The position numbers and the translations under genes were made by a program. DNA of 64,000 nucleotides, taken from contig NZ_JABBNI010000025.1 in assembly GCF_012926525.1 (NCBI RefSeq), forward strand, positions 186,001 to 250,000, read 5' to 3'. Below, in pieces: positions 55,682 to 64,000 of this stretch. The stretch comes from Clostridium muellerianum. GTDB lineage: Bacteria > Bacillota > Clostridia > Clostridiales > Clostridiaceae. Position 1 is the first letter of the stretch, and each line of letters begins with the position of its first letter. The notes beneath the pieces are model-generated. The model ran no database searches, was not told the origin of the DNA, and was given only the letters and a program-made list of their open reading frames with translations.

Positions 55682-57364
55682 TTATTTGTTATCTCTTCCT
55701 TGAATGTATGCATATTTAAATTCTTCCTTTGTTGAAAACATTGGATACTGCATACCTTTAATACATTTTTTCATATAGTAGGTTTTTACTCTATAACTTG
55801 TTGGAGATATTGGTGATTCAGAAAGAAGTATTTGTTCTGCTTCTTTAAATGCTTCAAATCTAACTTTTTGATCCATAGTTTTTGATGCTTTCTCTATAAG
55901 GGCGTCATATTTTGCATTTGACCACTTAGGATTATTCATATCCGAGCCTGTTGTCCATAAATCAAACATTGTCATAGGATCATTATAATCAGCACCCCAA
56001 TTCATAGCTGCTATTTGGTAGTTACCCTTTCTTGCTTTATCTTGGAATATTGCCCAATCCATATAATCTATTTTTACTTTACAACCTAAAACCTTTTGAT
56101 AATTTGCCTGCTCATGTTCACACACTTGTTTTGCTCTAGCATCTGTTCCTCCTTCAGCTATAGTAACAGTTATTTTTGATGGATCTGGATCCATTCCTAA
56201 TTCTTTCAAACCTTCTGAAAGCAGTGCCTTAGGATCTTTTACTTCCTCCTTTATTTTCTTAAGAGGTTCTTCTCCTACCTTTTTTCTAAAATCTTCATCG
56301 CCAATTTTCATTGCAGGAGGACACCATGCATAAAAAGGTTTTCTTGTTTCTGGATATAATGTTTTTATATGATCTTCTCTATCTAGTGCTAAAGAAAATG
56401 CTCTTCTTACTTTCATATTTGAAAACAATTTGTCCTTACAATAAAAAAAGTTATAATCTGTTGATATATCTGGTCCTGTTACATATGTCAAATCATTTTT
56501 AGCCTTAAATTTGTCAAACCATTCCTTTTTTTCTACTCGACATAAGTCAAGGGAACCATTATACAATTCATTCATTCTAGCTTGGACATCAGCTATAATC
56601 TTAAATGTTACTTTGTCTAATTTAACTTTATCTTTATCCCAATAGTTTGGATTTTTTTCCAATTCCATTTTGTTCTTGTGAACCCAATTTTTAATTATAA
56701 AAGGACCAGATGAAACTAAAGTGTCACCTTCTGAACCAAATTTTTCTCCACTTTTTTCAACTATATCTTTTCTTTGAGGAGTAAATACTTTAAAATAAGT
56801 TGTTTTTATAAAATATGCACAAGGACTTCCAAGTTTTATTTCTAAAGTTTTATCATCTAAAGCTTTTATACCTACATCTTCAACCTTTCCTTGTCCTTTA
56901 TTGTACTCCTTAGCACCTTTTATTGGATAAAGCAAATATGAATATTCTGATGCAGTATTAGGATCTAAGGTTCTCTTTATTGAATATTCATAATCTTGTG
57001 CTTTAACTTCTTTTCCGTCTGACCATTTATTACTTCTTAATTTAAATGTCCATGTAAGTCCATCTTCAGATGTCTTCCAACTTTCAGCACCTGCTGCTTC
57101 AATAGATTCTTCTCCATTCTTATCTAAGCATCTTGTTAAAGCTTCTTGAGTATCTGTTATAACTGTACCACTATAAGTATCTGTAGATCTTGATGGGTCT
57201 AGAGTTTTTGGTTCTTCATCTAGACATAAAACTAAATGTTGATCCTTATCTAATTTTTCACTTGATCCTTGTGTCTGTTGACTACTCCCTCCACATCCAA
57301 CAAATCCAGTAGTTGATACTATCATTGCTGTTACTAGAAATGACATTAATCTTTTACTTTTCAA
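55682..57364 (-). CDS. oppA: Oligopeptide-binding lipoprotein OppA
   Basis: 560 residues from TTG 57364, seven bases after AAGGGGG. Lipoprotein signal with GFVGC lipobox (Cys about 24), then SBP_bac_5 domain: LDPSRSTDTYSGTVITDTQEAL, the SDGKEVKAQDYEYSIKRTLDP signature, and the C-terminal NWGADYNDPMTMFDLW block. It captures peptides outside the cell and delivers them to OppBC. First gene of the operon. Confidence 0.94.
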   Translation of the reverse strand: MKSKRLMSFLVTAMIVSTTGFVGCGGSSQQTQGSSEKLDKDQHLVLCLDEEPKTLDPSRSTDTYSGTVITDTQEALTRCLDKNGEESIEAAGAESWKTSEDGLTWTFKLRSNKWSDGKEVKAQDYEYSIKRTLDPNTASEYSYLLYPIKGAKEYNKGQGKVEDVGIKALDDKTLEIKLGSPCAYFIKTTYFKVFTPQRKDIVEKSGEKFGSEGDTLVSSGPFIIKNWVHKNKMELEKNPNYWDKDKVKLDKVTFKIIADVQARMNELYNGSLDLCRVEKKEWFDKFKAKNDLTYVTGPDISTDYNFFYCKDKLFSNMKVRRAFSLALDREDHIKTLYPETRKPFYAWCPPAMKIGDEDFRKKVGEEPLKKIKEEVKDPKALLSEGLKELGMDPDPSKITVTIAEGGTDARAKQVCEHEQANYQKVLGCKVKIDYMDWAIFQDKARKGNYQIAAMNWGADYNDPMTMFDLWTTGSDMNNPKWSNAKYDALIEKASKTMDQKVRFEAFKEAEQILLSESPISPTSYRVKTYYMKKCIKGMQYPMFSTKEEFKYAYIQGRDNK

Positions 57365-58002
57365 TTTTATTCCCCCTTATTTTGTTATTGCAAATATCTA
57401 ATTAAAAGTTTTTATTATATGCTTAGTTCATAATATGTAAAATAAATAATTTTCAGTATATTTTAAATATTATATTTTAGATTTTATCACTAATTGCATT
57501 TATTGTAAAATTTATTAATGTCTTATAGTTATAATCTTTTATGTAATTTTTTTGTAATTTTTAAAAATTATACGTGTTAAAATGTTAATTTTTGAAAATT
57601 ATATGTAGAATTTTATGATTTTTCTCAATTTTATATGCTATTAATTATAATTTTCATTTTTTATTCTAATTTTTTAAATTGTTTTATAACTACTTAATAA
57701 AAAATAAATATCCACAAATATAATTGCAGATATTCTACATAGTTCATTTTTATTAATTTTAATTAAATAACTTTAAAATCTAAATAGTATATTGTACAGC
57801 ATATCTCAATTAGTTGATCTAATCCAAATTCAATAAAAACAACTTTTCAATTTAATATAATCTATTTTGGGAATTTACTGACCATTTCTTAATTCTTAGA
57901 AAATGTTTTTCAAACCTGCATTTTAATCTACTTTAATACAAAATTATTCATTTTTATAATATTAATTAATGTAAAATAAACTTTTTCTTAAATGTATTAA
58001 TT
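57365..58002. other. Long AT-rich intergenic region, no gene seen
   Basis: About 640 bases, among the most AT-rich of the window, between the oppA start and the end of the radical SAM gene. It must hold the opp promoter; a TATAAT on the minus strand near 57413 is a candidate with a weak -35. I checked it for short peptide genes with ribosome sites on both strands and found none. Confidence 0.4.
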
Positions 58003-59280
58003 CTAATCCCACAAAACCTTATTTAAATATGGATACACTTGATTGCACCTGTATTCACAAATTTCCTTATTGCTATAGTATCCAATATTTTGTCCTAAAC
58101 ATCTATCCATGCAAAAATATCTTACATTACAATCTTTGCATTTATCTACATCATCAACAATGCTTCTTTGTAATTTATTTTTAATAAATTCATAATATTT
58201 TTTAGAAGCAAATATATAGTTAGGGTCTTCCTTTATTATATTTCCAAACTTATATTCTTCACTTTCTAAAATAAGGCATGGATACATATCTCCAAATTCA
58301 TTAATCATGAATTTTTCGATTCCCGCTCTACAAAATATTTTACATTCCAAGCTTTCCCTAATTGTCTCTATATCTTCACTGTTAATGCCATTTAATGCTA
58401 GATAATCTCTTGTTCCAATATCTTTATAGTTTTTTAAGCCTCTTCCTAATGGAGACAACTTTCTAACACTTCCGGTTACATCTAACTTTTTACACAAGTT
58501 ATAAAAATTATCCTTGTGTTCTATATTTTGATATGTGCATGTCATACTAAGATCTATAGTATCTTTTGTAAACCCAACTTCTTTTAGATAATGTACTGCT
58601 TGTACTATTTTTTTATAAACGCCCTTACCTCTTACATATTCAGTAGATTTTTCATCATAACCATCTATGCTGATAGAAATAGCGCCTATACATTTTTTTA
58701 ATATAGCAGCCATTTCTTTATTTATTAATGTACCATTTGTTATTAAATTAACTTTTCCTTTAAAATTTTTATTTATATGTAAAAGTATTTGTTCTATATC
58801 TTTTCTTATTAAAGGTTCTCCGCCGGTCAAAAGTAAAGTATCTACATTCATTTTAGAAATCTTATTTAAAATTTTTATTATTTCTTCAGTGCCCAATAAA
58901 TCTTCATTGTTTATATCTGCCGAAGCTGCACAATGCAAACATTTTAAATTGCATCTATTAGTTAGTTTAAATTCAACATCTTTAATATTTTTAATATCTA
59001 TTTTTAATTCTTCCTCACTTGAATTTTTTAACATCTTTTCTTCAATTAAAACTTGAAAAATTTCACTCAACTGCTGTTTATCACACTGGCTGTCTAAACT
59101 ATTTATGTATTGTAGTGGAGAAAATCTATTAACAATACAGTAATTTATCTTATCGAACATGTCTCTATCCACTGCCCCCCAAACACCGGAATAGCCATTG
59201 ATTATAATTACTGTATTTTTTTCTTTTATAAATTGAGCATATTTTGAAAAAGCAATATCGTTATCATTTAAAGTTAACAT
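58003..59280 (-). CDS. Radical SAM/SPASM peptide maturase
   Basis: 425 residues. An N-terminal domain (1-98), possibly a peptide-recognition (RRE-like) fold, contains VIIINGYSGVWGAVDRDMFDKIN. The radical SAM domain has C110-x3-C114-x2-C117 in LTNRCNLKCLHCAAS, and LLLTGGEPLIRKDI for SAM binding. The C-terminal SPASM region is Cys-rich (IFCRAGIEKFMINEFGDMYPCL, then KCKDCNVRYFCMDRC and CEYRC), enough for two auxiliary [4Fe-4S] clusters. Such enzymes crosslink ribosomal peptides (thioether or C-C bonds). AAGG lies six bases before ATG. A 26-codon peptide gene lies 110 bases upstream on the same strand and is the likely substrate. Confidence 0.9.
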   Translation of the reverse strand: MLTLNDNDIAFSKYAQFIKEKNTVIIINGYSGVWGAVDRDMFDKINYCIVNRFSPLQYINSLDSQCDKQQLSEIFQVLIEEKMLKNSSEEELKIDIKNIKDVEFKLTNRCNLKCLHCAASADINNEDLLGTEEIIKILNKISKMNVDTLLLTGGEPLIRKDIEQILLHINKNFKGKVNLITNGTLINKEMAAILKKCIGAISISIDGYDEKSTEYVRGKGVYKKIVQAVHYLKEVGFTKDTIDLSMTCTYQNIEHKDNFYNLCKKLDVTGSVRKLSPLGRGLKNYKDIGTRDYLALNGINSEDIETIRESLECKIFCRAGIEKFMINEFGDMYPCLILESEEYKFGNIIKEDPNYIFASKKYYEFIKNKLQRSIVDDVDKCKDCNVRYFCMDRCLGQNIGYYSNKEICEYRCNQVYPYLNKVLWD

Positions 59281-59313
59281 TAAATACCTTCTTTCATAGT
59301 TATTTTAAAATAT

Positions 59314-59350
59314 GAAAACACCAAAACATTATGCATGCTGTGGTGCTTTC
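59314..59350 (-). terminator. Hairpin between precursor peptide and maturase genes
   Basis: GAAAACACCA (59314-59323) pairs with TGGTGCTTTC (59341-59350), ten pairs including one G-U in the minus-strand RNA. A short TATTTT follows. It probably attenuates transcription so that the peptide is made in excess of the enzyme, as is common in RiPP operons. Confidence 0.6.
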
Positions 59351-59390
59351 AATATTTATTAGAAAAAATCAAACATTATAAGTTACAATA

Positions 59391-59471
59391 TTAACAATCA
59401 GTTCCTTGAGTCCATATATATGTTGGAATATAGTTAACCTTTGTTTTTTTACCTTTTCCATATACTTTCAT
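59391..59471 (-). CDS. Candidate RiPP precursor peptide, 26 residues
   Basis: From ATG 59471, seven bases after AAAGGAG, the frame encodes a 26-residue peptide: a basic leader-like part (MKVYGKGKKTKVN) then YIPTYIWTQGTDC and a stop. It is too short for ordinary gene finding. Support comes from the strong ribosome site, a sigma-A promoter 100 bases upstream and position just before a radical SAM/SPASM gene. The single C-terminal Cys next to Asp, and the aromatic Tyr/Trp residues spaced as YIP, YIW and WTQ, are plausible modification sites. No known precursor family was recognised. Confidence 0.7.
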   Translation of the reverse strand: MKVYGKGKKTKVNYIPTYIWTQGTDC

Positions 59472-59540
59472 TTTCATTCTCCTTTCTACATACAAAATTT
59501 GCAAATTAAATTGCAGTTATAATTTGTAATATTTTTATCC

Positions 59541-59562
59541 GATTGGACTGTTTTTTCCAATC
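59541..59562 (-). promoter_or_regulatory. Hairpin in the leader of the peptide gene
   Basis: GATTGGA (59541-59547) pairs with TCCAATC (59556-59562) just downstream of the transcription start expected from the promoter at 59571-59599. It could stabilise the short message or bind a regulator. Confidence 0.4.
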
Positions 59563-59570
59563 ATGTACTA

Positions 59571-59599
59571 ATTATACATTATTTCCCATTGATGTTCAA
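59571..59599 (-). promoter_or_regulatory. Sigma-A promoter of the RiPP-like unit
   Basis: On the minus strand, -35 TTGAAC (59594-59599), exactly 17 bases, -10 TATAAT (59571-59576). It is one of the best promoters in the window and points at the 26-codon gene. The stretch from 59600 to 60020 shows no other gene. Confidence 0.75.
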
Positions 59600-60020
59600 T
59601 ATTATTTATTAAAATTTCTTTATATATTCAAACAATATTTTTTACAACAAAAATATAAAAAACACTAAATTCATTTTCTTCCGAATTTTTAAATTCATAT
59701 AAGCAAATCCACCTTTATATACTCCTAGTTCTGCTACACTACCTTGTATATGCCTCTATTTAACTTCTTTAGAAATTAGCTTTAAAATCATAAGGCAAAC
59801 ACCTGATTGTTTCCAAAATAGTATAATACAGCCAACCAATTCAACTTAATTTAATTTGTTATTTCACCTTTATGCCAGAATTTTTATTCACAATTGATAT
59901 GTAGATATAATCTAGTTTTATCTTTATAGTATCCTTCTTTAAGATCATTAGTAACTCTAATAAACATAAAATATATATTTCTTCATACAATTTAACTAAT
60001 GGTTCTCTTACTAAAACCTA

Positions 60021-60950
60021 TTAATTTGGAAGATCATCTAAAGTTTTAAATTCATAGCCTTTACTCTTCCAATCCTTAATTAAGCTATCTAAAATAGTGG
60101 CATTAGTTTTAGACATAGCATGAAGTAAGCAAATCATTCCACTGCGAGTATTTTTCAAAATAGTAGCTTTAGCGATCTCACTATTAGGCTGTTTATCTGC
60201 ATTGTAATCCTGGTATGCAAAAGTAAAAAATATAGATTTATAACTAAGTTTTTGAGTGTAATAAAGTGACAACTCACTAAAAGTGCCTTCTGGTGGTCTA
60301 AAATATTTTGACATCTTACAACCAGGAATGCTATTTACTGCATTCTCTACTCCAGTAATTTCAGCATCAAAAGCATTTTCATTTTTAAATTTAGGCATAG
60401 ACTTATGGTGTACAGAGTGGTTACCTATTATGTGCCCTTCACTTTTCATTCTTTTTAATAAAGTAGTATTCGGAACTCCCTTAAAATTAGAGGTTACAAA
60501 TGGTTTCGTTACAAAGAAAGCTGCATGTACATTATTTGCCTTTAGAGTATCTAAAATACTAGCAGTATAGCCATTTTCATAACCTTCATCAAAGGTAAGA
60601 TAAATAATTTTTTTTGAAGTATCTCCAAAACCATAGCCTTTATATTTTGATAGTAATGTTGCATTATCTCTTGCTGAATATAGCCATGACCATGGTATAG
60701 GTTTAGTACTAAGCGATGAAGTATCTGATAAGACCAAAGGAGTAAACGGTTTTTCTTTAGATTTAAGTGTATCAGCTACCTTTTTTGTATCTGTGGAACT
60801 CTTATTAATAGAATTATTATATGTATTTTTATTATTCAAAGCAGTTTCTTTATTATTATCTGTATTTTTTGATGTATTTTCATTCATTGTTCCACATCCT
60901 GAAAATATTAATGCTAGAACTATACTTAAGGCTAAGTTCTTCTTAATCAC
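60021..60950 (-). CDS. Polysaccharide deacetylase lipoprotein, PdaA-like
   Basis: 309 residues from GTG 60950, six bases after GGAGGG. Lipoprotein signal with FSGC lipobox, a 60-residue Asn/Lys/Ser linker, then the NodB domain. KPIPWSWLYSARDNATLLSKY and TFDEGYENGYT are the hallmarks of the PdaA subgroup, which makes the muramic delta-lactam of spore cortex. Metal ligands include the Asp of TFDEG and the two His of NHSVHHKS; RPPEG and CLLHAMS complete the site. PdaA of Bacillus is secreted rather than lipidated. Confidence 0.9.
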   Translation of the reverse strand: MIKKNLALSIVLALIFSGCGTMNENTSKNTDNNKETALNNKNTYNNSINKSSTDTKKVADTLKSKEKPFTPLVLSDTSSLSTKPIPWSWLYSARDNATLLSKYKGYGFGDTSKKIIYLTFDEGYENGYTASILDTLKANNVHAAFFVTKPFVTSNFKGVPNTTLLKRMKSEGHIIGNHSVHHKSMPKFKNENAFDAEITGVENAVNSIPGCKMSKYFRPPEGTFSELSLYYTQKLSYKSIFFTFAYQDYNADKQPNSEIAKATILKNTRSGMICLLHAMSKTNATILDSLIKDWKSKGYEFKTLDDLPN

Positions 60951-61286
60951 CTTTATCCCTCCAAATATATATTACAAATCAAAATATAACAATAAAGCTC
61001 ACAATATTATTCCTGCTACCTTTTGTTTGATACAACTGTTACTATAATAACTTCTTTTTTAAAAACATTATTAAAATAAATATATTACAATCATTATAGC
61101 AGAAACTTACAACCTTTTTCCAAAAAATAACTTTTAAAATAAATATTATTTAGATTTTTTTGAAACATTTTTTAGGCTGATATATTTTTTAAGTTGATAC
61201 AAAATTCACATTCTTAAATTCAAGCATACTTTTTTAAAATCAAATCTTTAAAAAATATAATGAATGTTATATATGGCATCATAAAA

Positions 61287-61366
61287 AACAAGCTTTTTCT
61301 GTTACAAATTCTCTCTTTCATCTCTACTTTTTCAACTAATATATCTTTTAACAGTTAAAGCTTGTT
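61287..61366 (-). terminator. Large-loop hairpin after the Staygreen gene
   Basis: An 18-base arm 61287-61304 pairs with 61349-61366 (two mismatches) around a 44-base loop; TTTTTT follows on the minus strand. It acts as a terminator for the Staygreen gene; the large loop is unusual. Confidence 0.6.
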
Positions 61367-61381
61367 CTTAATATAATTCAA

Positions 61382-61828
61382 TTATAAGTAATCCTTAGGC
61401 ATCCCCCAATATTCTACACGATTATATTGTTTATAAATAGATTCAAATTTAACTATTATTGGTGCGTTTTTTAATGCTGGATATGCTTGCAAAAACTTTC
61501 TATCTCCATAACAAATTGCTTCTAGTGCTAATGGTAATTCTCTCACAAAAATTTTATATCTTATAGCTGCTTTATCTTTATTATTTTCACCGCCAACATG
61601 ACAAAAAATATTTAAAACACATTGATTATTTACAATTTTCCATTCTCCAAGCACTTCATCTCTCTGTTCTGTTATGTTTTCGTAAGCATAAGTTAACCCT
61701 ATTACTAAGAAAAGTTCTGCTGTTGTATCTGAATGAGTTAAAGTATATCTTCTAGGTATAATGGGATTTACCATGGTAGCTCCATCTTTAAACTGAACAG
61801 AAAGCTTCTCTGTGTTTAATTTTTTCAT
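61382..61828 (-). CDS. Staygreen-family protein (PF12638-type)
   Basis: 148 residues covering a single Staygreen domain: PIIPRRYTLTHSDTTAELFLVIGLTYAYE, then RDEVLGEWKI, FCHVGGENNKDKAAIRYKIFVRELPLALEAICYGDR and a C-terminal FESIYKQYNRVEYWGMPKDY. Plant SGR proteins remove magnesium from chlorophyll a; some bacterial homologues show strong Mg-dechelatase activity in vitro although their hosts lack chlorophyll. The natural substrate in a clostridium is unknown. Single gene. Confidence 0.88.
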   Translation of the reverse strand: MKKLNTEKLSVQFKDGATMVNPIIPRRYTLTHSDTTAELFLVIGLTYAYENITEQRDEVLGEWKIVNNQCVLNIFCHVGGENNKDKAAIRYKIFVRELPLALEAICYGDRKFLQAYPALKNAPIIVKFESIYKQYNRVEYWGMPKDYL

Positions 61829-61842
61829 CTTTACCCTTCCCC

Positions 61843-61894
61843 TTAATAAATCTCTTTATTTATAATATTAAATAAATATTTAATTGTGATTATA
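61843..61894. repeat. 52-base direct repeat, left copy
   Basis: CCTTAATAAATCTCTTTATT and the following 32 bases recur, with a few changes, at 63574-63627 in the same orientation. Together the two copies flank the first MFS gene. The left copy lies just upstream of the Staygreen start. Confidence 0.6.
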
Positions 61895-62252
61895 GATATC
61901 CAAACTTAATGTGTTATTATGAATTTCATTATCCATATTTATTATTGCATGATTTAATAAACTATTGTATTATTATACCATATCTGTTCTTAATTTGAAT
62001 TAATTGTTTTTCATATCACTTAATTAGTAAAAATAATAAAGATAAGTAGCTTAAACTTTGCACTATCTTTTTATTAAGAAAGAGGTTTACTATGATAAAT
62101 AATTATTTTAGTAGTACATATATATACTAATTTTATGATATAAGTTAAAACATAAAATAGCGTGGATTTCTTACGTTTAAATATTATAGCAATTACAATA
62201 AACATAAATTACTGCATTAGATCTTACTGAAACATATTAGGGAGAATATAAA
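61895..62252. other. Intergenic region before the MFS gene
   Basis: AT-rich region with no full gene. A 12-codon frame (62092-62130) has a fair ribosome site (AGAGGTTTACT) and could be a leader peptide, but nothing else supports it. TTAGGGAGAATATAAA is the ribosome site of the MFS gene. Confidence 0.35.
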
Positions 62253-63497
62253 ATGATACATATACCTAAAATAAGAGAAAATTGGCATTTTAAAGTTTTA
62301 ATAATATTATTAAGCAAAGGATTATCTTCATTAGGAGATTATATATATTTAATATGCATTAATATATATATTTTGAAAAATACTAATTCTCCAATTCTAG
62401 TATCAAGTATATGGGTAATTCCGTATGCTGCATCAATATTAACAAAATTTTGGTCTGGAAGTGTACTAGATAAATCTAATAAAAAAATATTTATGATATT
62501 AATTAATGTATTTAGTGGTATATTATTAATTTTCATGGTATATGTAAAAAATTTAGCAATTATTTATTTGTTAATATTTTTTCTAAACATAGGAAGTTCA
62601 ATATATAATTCTGCATCATTTCCTTATTTCACAGAAAGTATTCCACCAAATAAACGAACAAGGCTTAATTCTATTCAGGGAATGTTGAATTGTGGATCAG
62701 CTGTAATAGGACCTGCTGCTGCTGGAATAATTCTCAAGTTTTCAACTGTATCCACAGCAATTATAGTAAACTCTATGTCATTTTTTGCAGCTGCAATACT
62801 TTTAAGCTTAATGCCGACATACAAAATAAAAAACAATAATCTAGCAAATAAGTCACCGAATATAGCAAAATCTTTAGCAGCAGACTGGAAAAACACTTAT
62901 GATTTTATGATATATAAAAATTCTAAATTTGCTATACTTAATTTCTTATATATAATTATAATCGTTATAAGTGCATCACTTGATTCCCAGGAGGTTGTTT
63001 TTGCCACAAAAATTCTAAAATTAAATTCTTCAGAATACAGCATATTATTTGCCATGGCAGGGGCAGGTTATGTGTTAGGATGTAGTTTACTTACCATTCT
63101 TGGCAATAAAATATCAAATAAAAACCTTTTAAAATTTGGTAGTATTTTTAGCGCCCTTGGATTTATTATGTATTCATTTTCCAACTCTCTTATTATCGCA
63201 GGCACAGGTTTTCTTATGGTAGGATTTTTTCAATCTCTATGTAGTACAGGTTATACGACATCTTTGCAAGAAAACATTCCAATTTCAATATTGAGTAGGA
63301 TAACCAGCAGCATTTCATTTTTTCAAAGCATACTAACAATTATTTTTATGTTTTTAATTGGAGTTCTGTCAACTTATATTGGTATAAGACACGTAATCAT
63401 ATCTAGTTCAATTTTAATTTTTATACTTTCAATTGTAATGTCTCACATAATAAATATTAACAATATAAATACACTGGAAAATAATATAAAAACTTAA
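62253..63497 (+). CDS. Major facilitator superfamily transporter (MFS_3 type)
   Basis: 414 residues, 12 membrane segments. KGLSSLGDYIYLICINIYILKNTNSPILVSSIWVIPYAASILTKFWSGSVLDKSNKK contains the loop 2-3 motif in the GxxxDRxxRR class (here GSVLDKSNKK), and SIPPNKRTRLNSIQGMLNCGSAVIGPAAAG follows. This matches MefA-like efflux proteins. Substrate unknown. It is flanked by 52-base direct repeats. Confidence 0.85.
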   Translation: MIHIPKIRENWHFKVLIILLSKGLSSLGDYIYLICINIYILKNTNSPILVSSIWVIPYAASILTKFWSGSVLDKSNKKIFMILINVFSGILLIFMVYVKNLAIIYLLIFFLNIGSSIYNSASFPYFTESIPPNKRTRLNSIQGMLNCGSAVIGPAAAGIILKFSTVSTAIIVNSMSFFAAAILLSLMPTYKIKNNNLANKSPNIAKSLAADWKNTYDFMIYKNSKFAILNFLYIIIIVISASLDSQEVVFATKILKLNSSEYSILFAMAGAGYVLGCSLLTILGNKISNKNLLKFGSIFSALGFIMYSFSNSLIIAGTGFLMVGFFQSLCSTGYTTSLQENIPISILSRITSSISFFQSILTIIFMFLIGVLSTYIGIRHVIISSSILIFILSIVMSHIININNINTLENNIKT

Positions 63498-63573
63498 ATT
63501 ATGCAGTGATATGTATACCAAACGTTATGAAATGCGTGATTAATACCCTAATTTCATAACTTTTTGCCACTTT

Positions 63574-63627
63574 CCTTAATAAATCTCTTTATTTATAATG
63601 TTAAATGAAGATTCGATTGTAATTATC
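63574..63627. repeat. 52-base direct repeat, right copy
   Basis: Matches 61843-61894 closely for the first 33 bases (one change) and more loosely after. It lies between the two MFS genes, about 80 bases before the second. Confidence 0.6.
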
Positions 63628-63707
63628 AACTTTTAATATATAATCTTTATTTTTATATTTCTTAAAGTTATAATTAAAATATTAATTGCGAAAGAAGGAC
63701 GACACCA

Positions 63708-64000
63708 TTGAAAACTTGGAAAAGAAATCTAATTGTATGTTGGTTTGGAACATTTGTAACCGCTTTAGGTCTAAGCCAAATAGCACCAATAATGCCACTT
63801 TATATTAAGCAGCTTGGTGTTCATAATATATCTACTATTGAACAAATATCTGGATTAGCTTTTGGAATTACCTTTATAGTTTTAGCAATATTTTCACCAA
63901 TTTGGGGATATGCCGCTGATAAGGTGGGTAGAAAACCTATGCTTTTACGTGCAAGTATTGGAATGTGTATTGTAATTTCAACTATGGGACTTGCACAAAA
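63708..64000 (+). CDS. MFS multidrug-efflux-type transporter, N-terminal part (cut by window end)
   Basis: The first 97 residues are present, from TTG 63708, nine bases after AAGGA. Opening KTWKRNLIVCWFGTFVTALGLSQIAPIMPLYIKQLGV is typical of drug:H+ antiporters of the MFS_1 family with 12 or 14 helices, and SPIWGYAADKVGRKPMLLRAS is the loop 2-3 motif (GxxADRxGRK). The rest lies outside the window. Confidence 0.85.
   Translation, partial: MKTWKRNLIVCWFGTFVTALGLSQIAPIMPLYIKQLGVHNISTIEQISGLAFGITFIVLAIFSPIWGYAADKVGRKPMLLRASIGMCIVISTMGLAQ

Noticed and set aside
59645-59710. Possible 18-codon peptide (MNLKIRKKMNLVFFIFLL-like) on the minus strand upstream of the RiPP promoter
   Set aside because: Ribosome site is distant and the sequence is generic; no sign that it belongs to the RiPP unit.
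62092-62130. 12-codon frame with a fair ribosome site before the first MFS gene
   Set aside because: Could be a leader peptide for attenuation, but no alternative terminator/antiterminator pairing was found.
1-64000. Search for tRNA, rRNA, CRISPR arrays and prophage genes
   Set aside because: No cloverleaf, no evenly spaced identical repeats with spacers, and no phage structural or integrase genes were seen.

Overview
The window is very AT-rich and looks like a chromosome segment of an anaerobic, spore-forming Clostridium. Pointers are two GerA-type germinant-receptor operons, a PdaA-like cortex deacetylase, clostridial CWB2 cell-wall repeats, strong GGAGG ribosome sites and frequent TTG/GTG starts. 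No rRNA, tRNA, CRISPR array or prophage was seen. The species cannot be fixed from the sequence alone.

Layout. 0.2-4.3 kb: membrane-anchored serine hydrolase and a VanR/VanS-like two-component pair. 4.5-9.0 kb: CmpB-type membrane protein, HAD phosphatase, AI-2E-type exporter, YlxP-like DUF503 protein, YhaM-like nuclease. 9.5-11.0 kb: FAD/Rieske oxidoreductase. 11.2-24.9 kb: two germinant-receptor operons (order A-C-D-B and A-B-C), separated by a YetF/DUF421 protein, an AmmeMemoRadiSam radical SAM enzyme, a secreted transglutaminase-like protein and a transporter. 25.4-31.5 kb: MEMO-AMMECR1 fusion, EamA transporter, an orphan protein, SdpI-like protein, U32 protein. 31.7-34.8 kb: CopZ/CopA copper efflux behind a CsoR-type operator. 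35-38 kb: small Cys-rich protein, FAD oxidoreductase, YgaP-like membrane protein, pentapeptide-repeat protein. 38.7-50.7 kb: hydrolase, broken IS91-type transposase, methyltransferase, racemase, a PadR-controlled three-gene unit, acetyltransferase, CWB2 hydrolase, ThrE-type exporter halves. 50.9-57.4 kb: beta-carbonic anhydrase and a complete opp operon. 58-59.6 kb: a radical SAM/SPASM maturase with a 26-residue candidate precursor peptide. 60-64 kb: PdaA-like deacetylase, Staygreen homologue, two MFS transporters (the second cut by the window end).

Two things stand out. The first is the compact RiPP-like unit at 59.6-58.0 kb: its own promoter, a 26-codon peptide gene ending in Thr-Asp-Cys, an intercistronic hairpin, and a radical SAM/SPASM maturase. 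The second is a set of dispersed non-coding elements. Two copies of a roughly 260-320 nt element (19.0 and 38.1 kb) have different stem sequences, but both keep long pairing arms, two hairpins with the same GTCCT loop and a conserved core. That is the signature of a structured RNA or hairpin element. Two other short repeat families (2.3, 29.2 and 37.2 kb; 6.2 and 17.2 kb) have MITE-like ends.

Regulation can be read at several places: a CsoR box downstream of the copA promoter, tandem PadR-type operators over a good sigma-A promoter, and a strong hairpin between oppA and oppB.
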